A stretch of 64,000 nt of DNA, taken from contig OZ005661.1 in assembly GCA_963930645.1 (NCBI GenBank), forward strand, positions 195,895,532-195,959,531, read 5' to 3'. Shown in pieces: positions 12,058 to 22,939 of the stretch. The stretch is from Salticus scenicus. Lineage: Eukaryota > Arthropoda > Arachnida > Araneae > Salticidae. The notes beneath the pieces are model-generated. The model did not search any database. It was not told the origin of the DNA and was given only the letters and a program-made list of their open reading frames with translations. Each line of letters opens with the position of its first letter. Position 1 is the stretch's first letter. Both the position numbers and the translations under genes were made by a program.

Positions 12058-12769
12058 TAGTAGTATAAATTTCAAGAAATGTAATCCTACTTTAAATATA
12101 AATAATTATTATCTAATCATAAAGTTATTTTATTAAAAGTCAACTATTACGATAAAATTTTTAAAAATTCGTTTGCATTTTTTTCTCTTTTGTAGAGATC
12201 AAGCTACATTTTATAAGACGAACAAATATATATATATATATTTTTTTATAGAATGTATTTTCATTCTACTATTACAATTTATCGGTACTTCAAAACATTT
12301 TAACAAAAGAAGTTTTTCTTTAAATAATTTCTATTAGAAAAATTAAAGAAATATCGAATTACAGTTATTTCTTTTGAGGTTATGACAAAACTTATTTTCT
12401 TTTAAATTAAAAGTTTTTAAGAGAAATGATTGATTAAATTTTATTTCTTTATTTGGAAGGAAAAGTGATTGTTATATCATCTTCTATAAAAGAAAATAAA
12501 TGATCCACTTGAAGTAAAAATGTTTCTGGTAAATCACAGCAAAACAAAATTATTTTGATTTTTATAGTTTTAATTAGGTTTCAATTTACAAAAATGTTCT
12601 CCATTTCAAGAAAATAGAAAAATTTAGTCTTTTATACCAAAAAGTATTTTTTAAAATTTATTAAGAAGTGTTTTGTATTTACATTTCATTCATTCTTTCT
12701 TTTCTTTTCTTTTCTTTTCTTTTCTTTTCTTTCTTTCTTTCTTTTCTTTTCTTTCTTTCTTCCTTCCTT

Positions 12770-12803
<34 letters not shown>

Positions 12804-13030
12804 GTTTTACATTGGAAATATTATAGGAAATATTTAAAATGATTAAAAAAAGATTCTTTAATAATAATAATAAAGTTTAAAGAACAGCTATTTTCAAGAG
12901 TTTTTTAGAAAAAGGATGTATGAAATATAATTAAATTTGAAGTACGAAATAGAGTAGTTAAATTAGGTGCAATCGAAATGCGTTGTTTTCGACAATCGAG
13001 TCTTTGTAGCTCAAACGTCAGTGGAGGCCT
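12058..13030. other. AT-rich stretch with CTTTT microsatellite
   Basis: A polypyrimidine tract of CTTTT, CTTT and CTTC units followed by a T run spans about 12694-12803. I recognise no coding frame. Confidence 0.65.
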
Positions 13031-13768
13031 TGTGAGGTAAAGACTGTAGTAGGTCACCACAGGTTTGGTTTGAAATTATGCTGGATCCAGCAAAGTAATC
13101 AGTTGGGATAGTTAAAATGCTTCGGCGCCACTCAGCGAAATTTTAGGTCGGAATAGTTTTGTGTTGACATAGCGCTGCAGCGAAGGAATTAAGTTGCGAA
13201 GTGTAGACGAATGTGAATCGGTTCTAAAGTTTGGTTGAAGGGAAGAGAAGGGAAGTTGGTGGAAGGAAATATAAGTAGGAGATTATTTTCGTAAAGTGTG
13301 TGGTGTGTAGGGGAGTTTTGTCCGACGTCTCTCTACGCTATAATTTAGGGTTTAGCGCCTAGATTAAGTTATATTTCGATAGTTCAGATCGAGTACTATT
13401 GTAGCTAATTAATTTGATGAGTGTTGATGTGCGGTGGTGTTAGTATTAGTGAATAGAAAAGTGAACCAGCCGGGAATCCGCTGATTTATTTGAAGTTCAC
13501 GTAAGCTAAGGAGAGGAGTGCATCCGTCGCTAACCCTCTGCTACATTATGTGGTGAGATATTTTAAATTACCTAAATTATTTCTTATATATATTTTTGAA
13601 AGTATTTAAGTGTGCTGATTGAGTTACGTTATGCCAGGTTAACCCTCCCTTTATTCTAGTCGAATAAACGCTTAGTTTCATTTGATATTTGAGTCTTGTG
13701 CAATTCTTATTTACAACTTAAGATACTTAAGTTAACCTTTGAGGAATGATGATCACTAATTCCTCACA
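13031..13768 (+). repeat. 5' long terminal repeat (738 bp) of a Ty3/gypsy-type element
   Basis: The segment starts TGTGAGG and ends CCTCACA, a perfect 7-bp terminal inverted repeat of the TG...CA type, and is followed at once by a primer-binding site. Inside are a TATA-like ATATAAG near 13270 and an AATAAA signal at 13663-13668, in the order expected for promoter and polyadenylation sites. The last 30 bp form their own hairpin (TGAGGAAT with ATTCCTCA). No second LTR is found downstream, so the element is truncated. Confidence 0.75.
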
Positions 13769-13769
13769 T

Positions 13770-13785
13770 TGGCGCCCACTTTTGC
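13770..13785 (+). other. tRNA primer-binding site
   Basis: TGGCGCCCACTTTTGC begins one base after the LTR. The TGG is complementary to the CCA end of a tRNA, as expected for minus-strand priming of an LTR retroelement. The priming tRNA was not identified. Confidence 0.7.
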
Positions 13786-14454
13786 TCGATACCCTCCCCC
13801 CCCCCCCGCCCAAGTTTACCTTACTGGCTCAAATAATGTGCTTGATTTTTTTTATGAGCTTGGGCAGTATTTTGAATTCTGTAAAATTAATGCTGATGAT
13901 CGATTTAGTTGGCTGAAATACTCCTTAAAAGGAGAAGCTAAATTATGGTACGAGCTTATTGCATCTCATTCGCTTGGCCAAACTCCTACATATGATGATT
14001 TAAAAGTAAAAATTACAAGCACCTTTTCCTCAAGTGCCGATAAAGCAAAATTACGGCAGGAGCTTTACACGACGAAAATGTCGTTCTATGATAAACCTAC
14101 AAAATTTTGCTCCGTAAACTTTAAATCATTAAATAGTTAGAATTAAATATTTCCTTCTCTGCAGTGCTTGATATTATAACCCCGCTGTTTACAATTCAAA
14201 TCCAGGATTACCTTGATTTAAAACCTGCCGCATCTTATGATAGCCTTTATCAAATGTTAGATAAATATCAAGGTAGACAGGCTGTTAAACCTGAAAATAA
14301 CTTTAATCACCAGCAAGAAAATGTAGATGTTCAAAATGAACGGCGCGAAATATTCGCCTCCCCCCCCCCTCCAAATGATTATTTCAATCAGCCGCAACAA
14401 GCTACTAATTTTCAACAGCCAAGACAAGTCCTGTGTAAATCTAGGAGTGCTTAA
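13786..14454 (+). pseudogene. Ty3/gypsy-type Gag fragment, frameshifted
   Basis: The frame after the PBS reads VYLTGSNNVLDFFYEL, DRFSWLKYSLKGEAKLWY, YDDLKVKITSTFSSSADK and LRQELYTTKMS, the typical retrotransposon Gag core that assembles the cytoplasmic particle. A stop at 14138-14140 ends this part. A second frame from 14164 continues with PLFTIQIQDYLDLKPAAS and YDSLYQMLDKYQ, then a proline/glutamine-rich linker. There is no ATG: the frame runs straight out of the primer-binding site, so the leader and the Gag start appear deleted. No zinc knuckle is seen. It is non-functional. Confidence 0.8.
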
Positions 14455-14620
14455 TTTAAAAATAAAATTAAACGAGCTCGAAATGCTCTGGCCTTTTTAT
14501 GTAATTGAAAATCTCAAATATTCGCGTATCATCGGCCTCGACTTTATGGAAAAACACGATGTGCGAATTAATTTTTCTACTAACTTCGTATATATTGCTG
14601 GTACTCCTGTGCAAGTTTAA
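14421..14620 (+). pseudogene. Retroelement aspartic protease, C-terminal part
   Basis: The frame gives VNLGVLNLKIKLNELEMLW, then IIGLDFMEKHDVRINFS and FVYI before a stop. The I-I/L-G-x-D-F pattern is the conserved C-terminal motif of retropepsin-like proteases of Ty3/gypsy Pol. The catalytic DSG/DTG triad is not present in front of it; the frame overlaps the end of the Gag fragment, implying a deletion that fused Gag to the protease tail. It would be inactive. Confidence 0.7.
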
Positions 14621-15020
14621 CTAAGTGAACGTTCTATTCCTTTACAAGAAAATACCACACATTTAAATTTTTCTTCTCAATGCTTTTCTACTTTGAAATC
14701 TCAGTCATCTAATTTAAAGGAGAGTGAAATTTCATTAAATGATGCGGCTAAACCTTTCGCAAACAGATCAAATTTATGTGTTACAACTGTTAAATCAACA
14801 GACTCTTTTAGTAGTTTAAATGCACCTCACGATAATTTACATTTCAGTTTTAAAACTGTCAAGTCGACACAGTCGTTTATTTCTAATGAAAATATTGTAA
14901 AAATGCAATAAAATGAAAGTCAAATAGCGGTGCGGTTAAAATTACGTTTGACATTGAGGCCTATTTTAAATTTAAATTAGCTTCAGAAGATTTTATTCTT
15001 CGTTTACAAGTTTAAAATTA
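14621..15020 (+). pseudogene. Pol spacer region of the same retroelement, truncated
   Basis: Short serine-rich frames continue (for example LCVTTVKSTDSFSSLNAP at about 14785-14840). A repeated TVKST-S-F block suggests a low-complexity linker between protease and reverse transcriptase. The element stops at the TA at 15019-15020, where a DNA transposon starts. No reverse transcriptase motif is present. Confidence 0.5.
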
Positions 15021-16330
15021 CAGGGTGAACCGAAAAACATGATAAAAAGTAAGCGATCGTTGTAGAAAAAAGATAACATGCAAAAAAATGAAACCTATTT
15101 TATTGAATAAAGATATAAATGACATTTAATATACAAGATGCTCGAAATGCCCACCGTCCCCGACAATAGTGTTATAAAGCCGGTTCCGAAACTCTGTCAT
15201 AATGTGCTAAAGTGTGTCGGTATCAAGTGCATTAATCTCCCTTTTCATGGCCGATTCCAGGTCCTCCAGTGAATCAGAAAGATTCCCATAGATTCTATCC
15301 TTGATGTAACCCCATAAGGAGAAGTTGCACGGATTTAAGTCCAGACTGTGTGGGGGCCACTCTATCCGGTGCCCCGTGCATTTTTCTGCATCCAATGCAA
15401 TCAAACGCTCACCAAACGTCGCTTCAAGCCACGTGAAGATGGCTTCTACGGGGTTCTACGGGGACGAGCCCCATGCTGCATGAACCAATACCGGCATGCC
15501 ATGTTGAGACGGCCCGCTTCAAGGCCAAAGTGACGCTCTAGTAACTTTTGATACTTCACTCCTGTGACCATACCGTCAATGAATATCCGACCAATTATCC
15601 GCTTTGACGATACATGATACCACACCGTGACCCTTTGTGGATGCAGTGGCGAGACGACACCAAGATGAGGATTTTCCGTAACCAAATGGAGCCAGTTTTA
15701 CTTGTTCACGTAACCATTCAACTGAAAACGGACTTCATCATTGAACCAGATCTTGTGTTCACTGATGGAATCATTTTCAAGTTCCTCGAACATGTGGTTT
15801 GTAAAATCTCTCCACCGCAGAGTGTCCCCTTCCTTTAGTGGCTGGCACATTTGGATCTTGTATGAACGCAACCCCACTGTTTTCGTCAGCCTTTGTAATG
15901 ATGTTTTGGATACGTTTAATTGTTGGTCCGCCTGTCGAGTGGAAGTGGTTGGCTGATCCTCAAAGAATGCGCTTACACTCCCTGTTGTCACCAGTAGCAA
16001 CTGTGGATTTTCGTCACGATGCCTTCTTGCATCCTAAACACTCCCAGTAGATTCAAATCTGTCCATCAACCTGTAAAAATGAAAATTAGTATGAGATTAG
16101 GACCATAACATCAGTTATCTGATTACTTCTAAATCACTGCGACTTTCGAGTACTATAACTTACCGCGCGATTACCACTTCACTAGGTGTCCTTTTCTTTC
16201 CAAACTCTGAACGACATGCGCGTCGAACGATGATATTTCTTCGGTTACTCTCGCTTTTTTTTTTTTTTTTCTTACGATAAGTAACCGTTCTTCAAAGTTT
16301 AGTGATTCCATATTGCTTATTCTTTATTTC
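15021..16330 (-). mobile_element. IS630/Tc1/mariner-superfamily transposon inserted in the retroelement
   Basis: The 3' terminus on plus coordinates is TA followed by CAGGGTGAACCGAAAAAC at 15019-15038, directly abutting the retroelement. The other terminus was not found: no matching CACCCTG occurs within several hundred bases beyond 16311, so that end is lost or too diverged. The interior encodes a complete-length but decayed transposase on the minus strand. Confidence 0.75.
15126..16311 (-). pseudogene. DDD-type transposase pseudogene with probable intron
   Basis: Exon 1 (16311-16164) encodes MESLNFEERLLIV and, past a 16-A run that shifts the frame, a basic segment ending TPSEVVIAR. A GTAAGT donor at 16163 and a TTTTTACAG acceptor at 16071 bound a 93-bp probable intron. 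Exon 2 continues RLMDRFESTGSV, a stop, an HTH-like NVSKTSLQRLTKTVGL, the first catalytic D in WFNDEVRF, PLHPQRVTVWYHVSS, and WPPHSLDLNPCN with FSLWGYIKDRIY, ending GGHFEHLVY. The second catalytic motif reads QHGA instead of QDGA, and the third reads NPCN instead of the usual TPCD or APSD. Two of three catalytic aspartates are therefore lost. An internal duplication of CTACGGGGTT lies near 15447-15466. Confidence 0.85.
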
Positions 16331-16780
16331 CGGTAATCAAGCATTCACATGAAATCTCAATATATGTGCTATTACAATATGGAAGAATTATACTTACTAG
16401 TATCGCCCAGTGGTCGAAACTCGACCATTTTTTTTTGCAAAGCGAGGCAAAGCAAAGTTATTGCCTTGTCCTGAACGGAATGCATTTGCAACACAGCTGC
16501 GGCAATTGTTTGCCGATATTCACTCTAACTGAATCAGCAGAGTTTTACTTAATATAACTATTTCTCTCTGTAGATGTTAGAGTGAAATGAAAGAAAATCG
16601 CAACGTGAACCCCCCCCCCCCTTGTTGTGTGATACATCCCAGAAGCTAATAGGTACCATGTCAAACCAAGGCCCAACCAAGTATCAAATTCTGCTAAATT
16701 AATTCGATTGGTTCATAAAGTACAGTGTTTGAACAAAAAAAAAAAAAAAGATATTTTTCAAAAATGGTCGAATTGAGTTC
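16331..16780. other. Non-coding stretch
   Basis: A C run of 12 lies at 16610-16621 and an A run at about 16736-16749. The open frame at 16366-16557 has no recognisable domain. Confidence 0.5.
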
Positions 16781-17149
16781 GGGAAATTTCAAAACGTGTA
16801 ACTTTATCGAAAACCGAAAATCTAAAACTTTTCTGAATCTTATATTTTCTACTTATATATGCAGAGGAAAGAATAATAAATTCACTTTTTAAAAAATAAA
16901 AATAAGTAGTCAATTTCACTTAATTAAAATGCAAGAAAATCTCAAAACGAGTAAATTCATCGAAAACCGGAAATCAAAAGTTTTTATGAATCTTCTACTT
17001 GCTTCTTCTACCCACAAAACCTAGCAATAACGACACTTTAAAAAAAAAAAAGTTGCCAATTTCAGTTAATTGTAACGTAAAGAAAGCTCAAAACATGTAA
17101 ATTTACAGAATGTATAATACAGAATGTACAGAAACATGTAATTTTACAG
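16780..17149. repeat. Diverged tandem repeat, about 150-bp period
   Basis: The blocks TAAnTTnATCGAAAACCG at about 16799 and 16952 and TGTAAATTTACAG at about 17094 head similar units, each followed by an AAAAGTTT/CTGAATCTT segment. It adjoins the half copy of foldback P and may be part of that element. Confidence 0.6.
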
Positions 17150-17342
17150 AAAAAAATAACTCAATCAAACACATGTAGACAGTAACTTACATATAATTAT
17201 ACCCAAATATCGGAATTAAAATCGGCAGATAATTTCCGTTATTTTTTAATAACGTTTTACAAAAAATCCAATGGATGATTAACATAAAAAAATTTTTTTC
17301 ATGGCTCCATGGACAGACAGTGACGTCATCACTTCGCTTGCG
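17150..17342. mobile_element. Foldback element P, single terminal arm
   Basis: This is homologous to the right arm of the element at 805-1708: AATCAAACACATG, TAATTATACCCAAATAT, CGGAATTAAAATCGG, TACAAAAAATCCAATGG, CAGTGACGTCATCACTTCGC, then TTGCG and TA. The opposite arm is missing. TGACGTCA is conserved at 17321-17328. Confidence 0.8.
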
Positions 17343-17344
17343 TA

Positions 17345-18997
17345 TAGTGATGCTACATTATACAAATTACTGTGTCTATGGTTTTATTTCAGCTTTATCA
17401 AATTGCCAGATTTAACAACTTTCTACTTTTAGGTATTTTTTAATGTAAAGGAATACGTGTATAAAAGGGAAAAATGGGGGAAAATGCATAAAAAATAAAT
17501 GTATTTTTAAATACCTTCTTGACATCGTAAGAAAATAATATTTGTATTCGCACCTTCCGGCTAACCATACTGTGTGAGTATTCTCACACATATGTCCTTT
17601 AAAAGTTTATTTATTTATTCAAATTTAATATATAACAAGAAGGAGGGATTAATAAAATAATAAAAAAAATCTTTTTAAATTTATCTAATTCAATTAATTA
17701 ATTATATAGAATTTCCCGTTTTATTTAGAAATCAAAATTTGTGTTCTTTGTCCTTTTTGTTACAAACGCATTACTCTCATAATAAAATAAAGCAATTTTT
17801 ATATCGGGGTTTTTGAAAAGTAGTTTTGTTTATAAATTTCCCCGAATGGATTAAATCAATTTAGATATAATTATTTATTTTCAGAGGGTAATTTAAAAAG
17901 TCGTTATCAATCTCTTTCTAGCATATACAGCTATTAATAAAATAAAATAATCATTTCATTTCATGTTTATTACCCTTGTATGTTTACGTTAAAAACCTAT
18001 TATTATTTCAAGCGGGTCATTATAATTCTAAAAATAGATTTATAATGGATTTTTGCGATCTAAGCGTCGCCTTTTTATGTACGTTGAGAGTTGAAGGTCA
18101 TTTGGCGTTGCTTCTCAATGTCAAATCGATCTAACTTTATAACGACATTTTATATTCAAAAATTTTGTATTAATATGTTAGAAGGACAAAGAAACTGCTT
18201 GGCATTCTTTTGGCTGAATATTAAGGGTGCCAATTTTTGGGGTTGCTATTTTAAGCTCTCTGTGGCTGGCAGATTTAGTGTAGCTTTTGGATTTGGAGTT
18301 CGTTTGATGAAGACGATGCTTTTTGGTCTCCTCCTCCCTCTCTGTCTAGATAACTGGGGTAGAACATTTTTCCAGCTTTACCAATGAAGTGATGATATAA
18401 AAATTATCTGTGACTAAGAACATATGTGTTGAATCGCTACTATAATAAAACACAGTTAAGAATGATTTATATGCTGTTTATTTGGAGGTGAAGACTTCTG
18501 TATTATTCACCACAATTTTACGACATGGCAGTTGTGTGAACAGAACCTGGTATTTACTAAATTCTCCTTCACACATACCTTTCGAATGATACCATTTTCA
18601 ACCCTCTACTCCCATAATTAATATGTTAAAAAGGGACTACAAATTTTATGCTTGCCTATTAATATATAGATATCAATACGTTTAAAATCAGGAACTTATA
18701 CTTTCTATCATGTTTTTTGGTCCACACTGTAAATTATCTGATGTATTGACATTAGGTTTGGCAGTCACTAAAAGGGCAATCATGCTGCTTTTTCTTTTCC
18801 TTTTCATTTCTTTCTTTCTTTTTTTCTTTTTTCTTTTTCGAATAAATTTAAATATAATGTTTGATTCAAAATTTATTTTTTATAGATAATATACAGGGTG
18901 TAACTTTAATGACAAATGGTCGATGAAAAACACATTTCATTCAATCAAAGCAGATTTATTGTTACATCAATGTTTTTACCATGCTTAGTTTTAGTGC

Positions 18998-19038
<41 letters not shown>

Positions 19039-19530
19039 TTCTAACTCGTCTTTCTATTCTCATTTATTTTTTTTCTTATTTCGAGTATGCACGAGTTTTA
19101 ATTTCTTTTTCATTCTATTTTAAACTTTTTAAAAATTATTCTTAGGGTACTGCGATCCTACGTCGTTCCAGTATTCAAACTCTTTACATTTTGTGTCAAT
19201 TTTATATTTAACCAAATATTTTATATTAAATAAATTGATTTGATTTTTAAATATAATATTTTTACAAAGAAATACATATCAACTTTTCAATTAAGTGGTG
19301 CACTGAATTTTGTAAAGTTATGACTGAGCAATATAGTATAAAGGCTAACATAAAATAATATAACAAAATACAATTTTAACGAAATTGAAAAAAAAAAAAA
19401 AAAAAAAGAAAAGAAAGATTATGAACTATTTTATTGTCTAATATAAAATTCCATGCAATTCAAAACATAATTAAAGAAATTAAAGAACACTTTACATAAA
19501 GAAATAATTATTATTTTTCTCAATAATGCA
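17345..19530. other. AT-rich stretch without a recognisable gene
   Basis: It contains a TTA microsatellite at about 18998-19036, polypyrimidine at 18790-18840 and an A run at 19390-19406. ACAGGGTGTAACTTTAATGA at 18893 resembles a transposon terminus but no partner was found. The open frame at 18091-18387 has no recognisable domain. Confidence 0.55.
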
Positions 19531-19532
19531 TG

Positions 19533-19989
19533 TACACGGAGAAAAAAATATACCACCATCATCGAGGATGAATAAGTGATTATTTTTTAATCCCTTAGCT
19601 AGAAATATAGATTTCCGAGCTAAGCGCATAAGGCACGCCAATAAACTCAATAGAAGAAATGATCAAGAATTTCTAATCTACACATTTCTAGATAGTGAAA
19701 AAATTGTCTGAATATTTTTAATCTTTTATATTGCGAGAAATTCTCGTTTGATTTTATAGAATTGGGTAATAAACCAAGATTATAGTTTTTGAAATCTGCC
19801 TCTTGTATTCGCATTTATTTGCAGAGATTTTTAAATAACTTTGCCCTCGAGAATATAGACAAACGCTCTAGAATTCTAACAGTGGTTTCTAGAACTCGCT
19901 TTAAATGGGGACTAGAGCCATAATTCTATTTTTTCTAAAGCCACAATTTAGATTCTAGATGTCAGTTACAGAATTTTTTCTCAGTGTAT
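19533..19989. mobile_element. MITE family N, copy 1 (~457 bp)
   Basis: It starts TACACGGAGAAAAAAATAT and ends AATTTTTTCTCAGTGTA, an inverted repeat of about 14 bp. A full-length homologue lies in reverse orientation at 59010-59486. Internal landmarks such as TAAGCGCATAAGGCACGCC, TTGCAGAGATTTTTAAATAA and CGCTCTAGAATTCT match the other copy. There is no coding capacity. Confidence 0.85.
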
Positions 19990-20490
19990 ATAATAAAATT
20001 TATTATATAATAAAATACTGGCCACTATATGTTAGTACTTGTTGGTAGGGTCTAATTAGTCTATGCTTGTAACCAGCATTGTATGAAGTTTATAAATTTA
20101 CGCTAAGTTTGATCTTAACAAATTGTTACAGAAGACATTAGTTGCTTTTAACATCTTTTGTATAATAAAATAAATATTTTTAAAATAAATAATTATTAAA
20201 ATAGCTTTGAGCTACAATATTAATAGATATCCGTGTTATACTAAATAATTATAACTTTATTTTCAATTCTTGTATAACTTGCCAATTGTCAATCATCTTG
20301 CAATCTCCCCTCCCCAGATCCACAGCTCTTATTATTGCAAAACATAAATTTAATTCAACCTGCAACAGATTCAAAATTTAGCACTGAATATGTAATGGAC
20401 AACACATTATATAAAATGTACATACCAGAACATACCTTAATATACTGAAAACGACGTTTATATAAATATATTATTGGCCATAATTTTTTT

Positions 20491-20534
<44 letters not shown>

Positions 20535-20713
20535 TTTTTTTTCTTTGAAGTTTCAGCAACATCTTTATTCAACACTATATTAACTCTTTTCTAATAAGAT
20601 GTTCTAATAAGATGCATTAAACCATTGTTACAAATGTGACAAAGTATAGCATAATCAACGCAGTAAGCATAAATATTTTAAATAATTACAAGATAAAAAG
20701 AACTTTTTATATA
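19990..20713. other. AT-rich stretch with CT microsatellite
   Basis: A (CT)n tract of about 18 units is at 20493-20528. No gene is recognised. Confidence 0.6.
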
Positions 20714-21262
20714 CCATGTTTTTAAATTTTCTGTTGAATCATATAAACAATACCGAAGACAGTGGGAACCCGGAACAATTGGCTAAAATTGTTAAAAAAT
20801 TCATTGTTATCGTGTTTGGGCTATTATAAAAGTTTCAAATGGCTAGCTAGCTAGCCTGGAAGTTAGTTAAAAATCGATTGCAAGCTTTGTACGAGTAACG
20901 CTGCCGAAGGCAGCAGGGACCCAAAACAACTAGTTAAAAGTATTTTAAAAATACATTTTCACCGTATTCTGATCTGTTCTGAAAGTTTCAAATGTCTAGC
21001 TAGTCGGTAAGTTAGTTAAATAAATTTTCTGTTGTATCATATAAACTCTGCCGAAAGCAGTAGGAACCCGAAACAATTGACTAAAAGTATTAAAAAAATG
21101 ATTGTCACCGTGTTTTGAGCTATCCTGAAAGTTTCAAATGCCTAGCTAGTCGGGAAGTTAGTTAAAAATCGATTGAAAGATTTGTACTGGACAAACAAAC
21201 ATACAAACAAACAAACAAACAAACAAACACACAAATAAGAATCGAAGTTAATAAAAACATGG
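20714..21262 (+). mobile_element. Repeat family G, short copy (549 bp)
   Basis: The ends are CCATGTTTTTA and TAAAAACATGG, each flanked by TA. The core has three diverged units carrying GCCGAAGGCAGCAGGGACC-like sequence (near 20748, 20902 and 21050), with AAGTTTCAAATGTCTAGCTAG in each. A (CAAA)n tract precedes the 3' end. Larger arrays of the same unit lie at 33000-34415 and inside 35702-37087. No coding function. Confidence 0.8.
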
Positions 21263-22271
21263 TAAAATATTACTGTGCATTTAAAATGTGGAATTATTAC
21301 GAAATTTGAAATTTAAACTAGAAAATTCAGAAAATGCTATTTATTTGAAGTTAATTATTATTTTACTTCAGTTAATCTATAAAAAATATATTTTTCTCGC
21401 TATGGAGTACTGCAGGGATATAAATTTTTTTTTTTTTTTTTCGTTTAAAATTCAATAATAGCATCTAATTTTTAAAACAAGACTTAATTTTTAAAGACAA
21501 TTTGATACTACATGTTTTATATATAGCACATGCAATCATTATTTGTCTTTAAATTACTTTATTACTATGTCTTTAAACTACTAATTATGTCTTTAAATTA
21601 CTTTACATTAGTAGTTTAAATTATTTTCCATTAGTATGTACTAGGTAAGAAAAACTGGTTGACAGTCATATCCTTTTATTTTGGCTATTCTCAATACAAA
21701 TTTCAGAAATACACACAATACCTGTTTACCCTTATGATAAAAATTCTATCTCTATAGAGATTTGAAATTTGTCGCATACTGCTAGCGTGATTAGTGCTCC
21801 TTTAACTATTTACTTAGTTTATTACTAAGTGGTGTTCTTTTAAGAAGAGAATTTTAGTTAGTTTAGTTCAATGATTCACAAAAATAGAAACGTTCAGATT
21901 CTTTTCAGATTTTCCACGGGGACTTGGGACGTGTTATCTTTCCTCCTCTGTTGCAAAATTTATTTTGTATTGTTTTTCAAACCTTTGAAAAGTTTCTTCT
22001 GTGTACAAAAGATACATCTCGTGAAAACTTTGGAAATAATAAAACTGTTACGATTTAAAGAAAAAGTATGCAAAATAGAAGTGAATTTATTTGTCGCGTA
22101 AAGAGAAAACACAGATTTATTTCGTAACTAAATTTGTGTAACTTAATCTAATAAATATATTTTTGTTGCAACGTGGTGTTTACATAGAATAAATTGTTCC
22201 TATAGTAATTTTATTTAACTTTGAAAGTTTGGCGATAAGTCGGGTTTTTAATTAAGTGGGATATGAATATA
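21263..22271. other. AT-rich stretch without a recognisable gene
   Basis: Repeats of TTTAAATTACTTTA and CTATGTCTTTAAA lie near 21545-21625. The open frame at 21871-22101 shows no known domain. Confidence 0.55.
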
Positions 22272-22936
22272 CGAGGTCTGTCCAATAAATACGCGAACTA
22301 AGGCCATAAAAAGTTTATTTTTCAAAATTTAGTCTACATGGATTTTGTCCCCTTTAAACTACTCTCCATTCGTTGCTATGCTCTTATTTCATCTTCTTTT
22401 CCATTGTTCAAAGCCCCCTTGGAAGTCCTCGGCAGTCAGGTATTTTAGTTTTCTCGTCGTTTCTTGCTTTATTGTGTTCACATCTTCCCAGTGATGTCCC
22501 CTCATCACATTTTTGCATTTTGGGAAAAAAAAGTCGCATGCGGCAAGATCTGGCGAATAAGGAGGATGATCAAGAATGGTGATTGATTTTTTAGCCACAT
22601 TCTGGCGATGCTGAATGTGCAGGTGCATTGTCATGGTGAAGGATCCAGCCATCGCCTTGAGTCAAATTTCGTCGCAGACGACGCACGCGATCTCTCAAAC
22701 GCTTGAGAACTGTAAGAAAAATAATTTATTATTTTCTCAATTTCCATCTTCGACACTCAGTAAAAACAAAGACAACAGAAACTAACAAAACTGGCACAAT
22801 ACGCACAGCTCGATGATCCGCCATGCACGGATGGTTCAGTGGGTCTCAGGCAACTAGCACCGCTAGTGAGCGAGGCTATAGTTCGCGTCATGGCCGACAG
22901 ATGGCACCAGTTCGCGTATTTATTCGACAGACCTCG
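22272..22936 (-). mobile_element. Internally deleted mariner element (665 bp)
   Basis: The terminal inverted repeats begin CGAGGTCTGTCCAATAAATA at the left and mirror as TATTTATTCGACAGACCTCG at the right, about 28 bp long with one mismatch. Both ends are flanked by TA. The interior keeps only the C-terminal part of the transposase; a full element would be near 1.3 kb. Confidence 0.92.
22329..22720 (-). pseudogene. Mariner transposase C-terminal fragment (DD34D type)
   Basis: On the minus strand the frame reads RLRDRVRRLRRNLTQGDGW, then HHDNAPAHSA. After a single frameshift it continues AKKSITILDHPPYSPDL, AACDFFFPKCKNVMRGHH, EDFQGGFEQWKRR, a stop, and NKSIATNGE with a second stop before FKGDKIHVD. 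HDNA holds the second catalytic aspartate and AACD the third, spaced as in DD34D mariners. The N-terminal helix-turn-helix half and the first aspartate are deleted, so the fragment is inactive. Confidence 0.88.
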
Positions 22937-22939
22937 TAG

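Noticed and set aside
18091..18387. 98-codon frame in an AT-rich region
   Set aside because: No domain, no codon pattern distinct from the background, and no flanking gene signals.
18893..18935. ACAGGGTGTAACTTTAATGA as a transposon terminus
   Set aside because: It resembles the CAGGGTG end at 15021, but no partner end or coding remnant was found, so it is not listed as an element.
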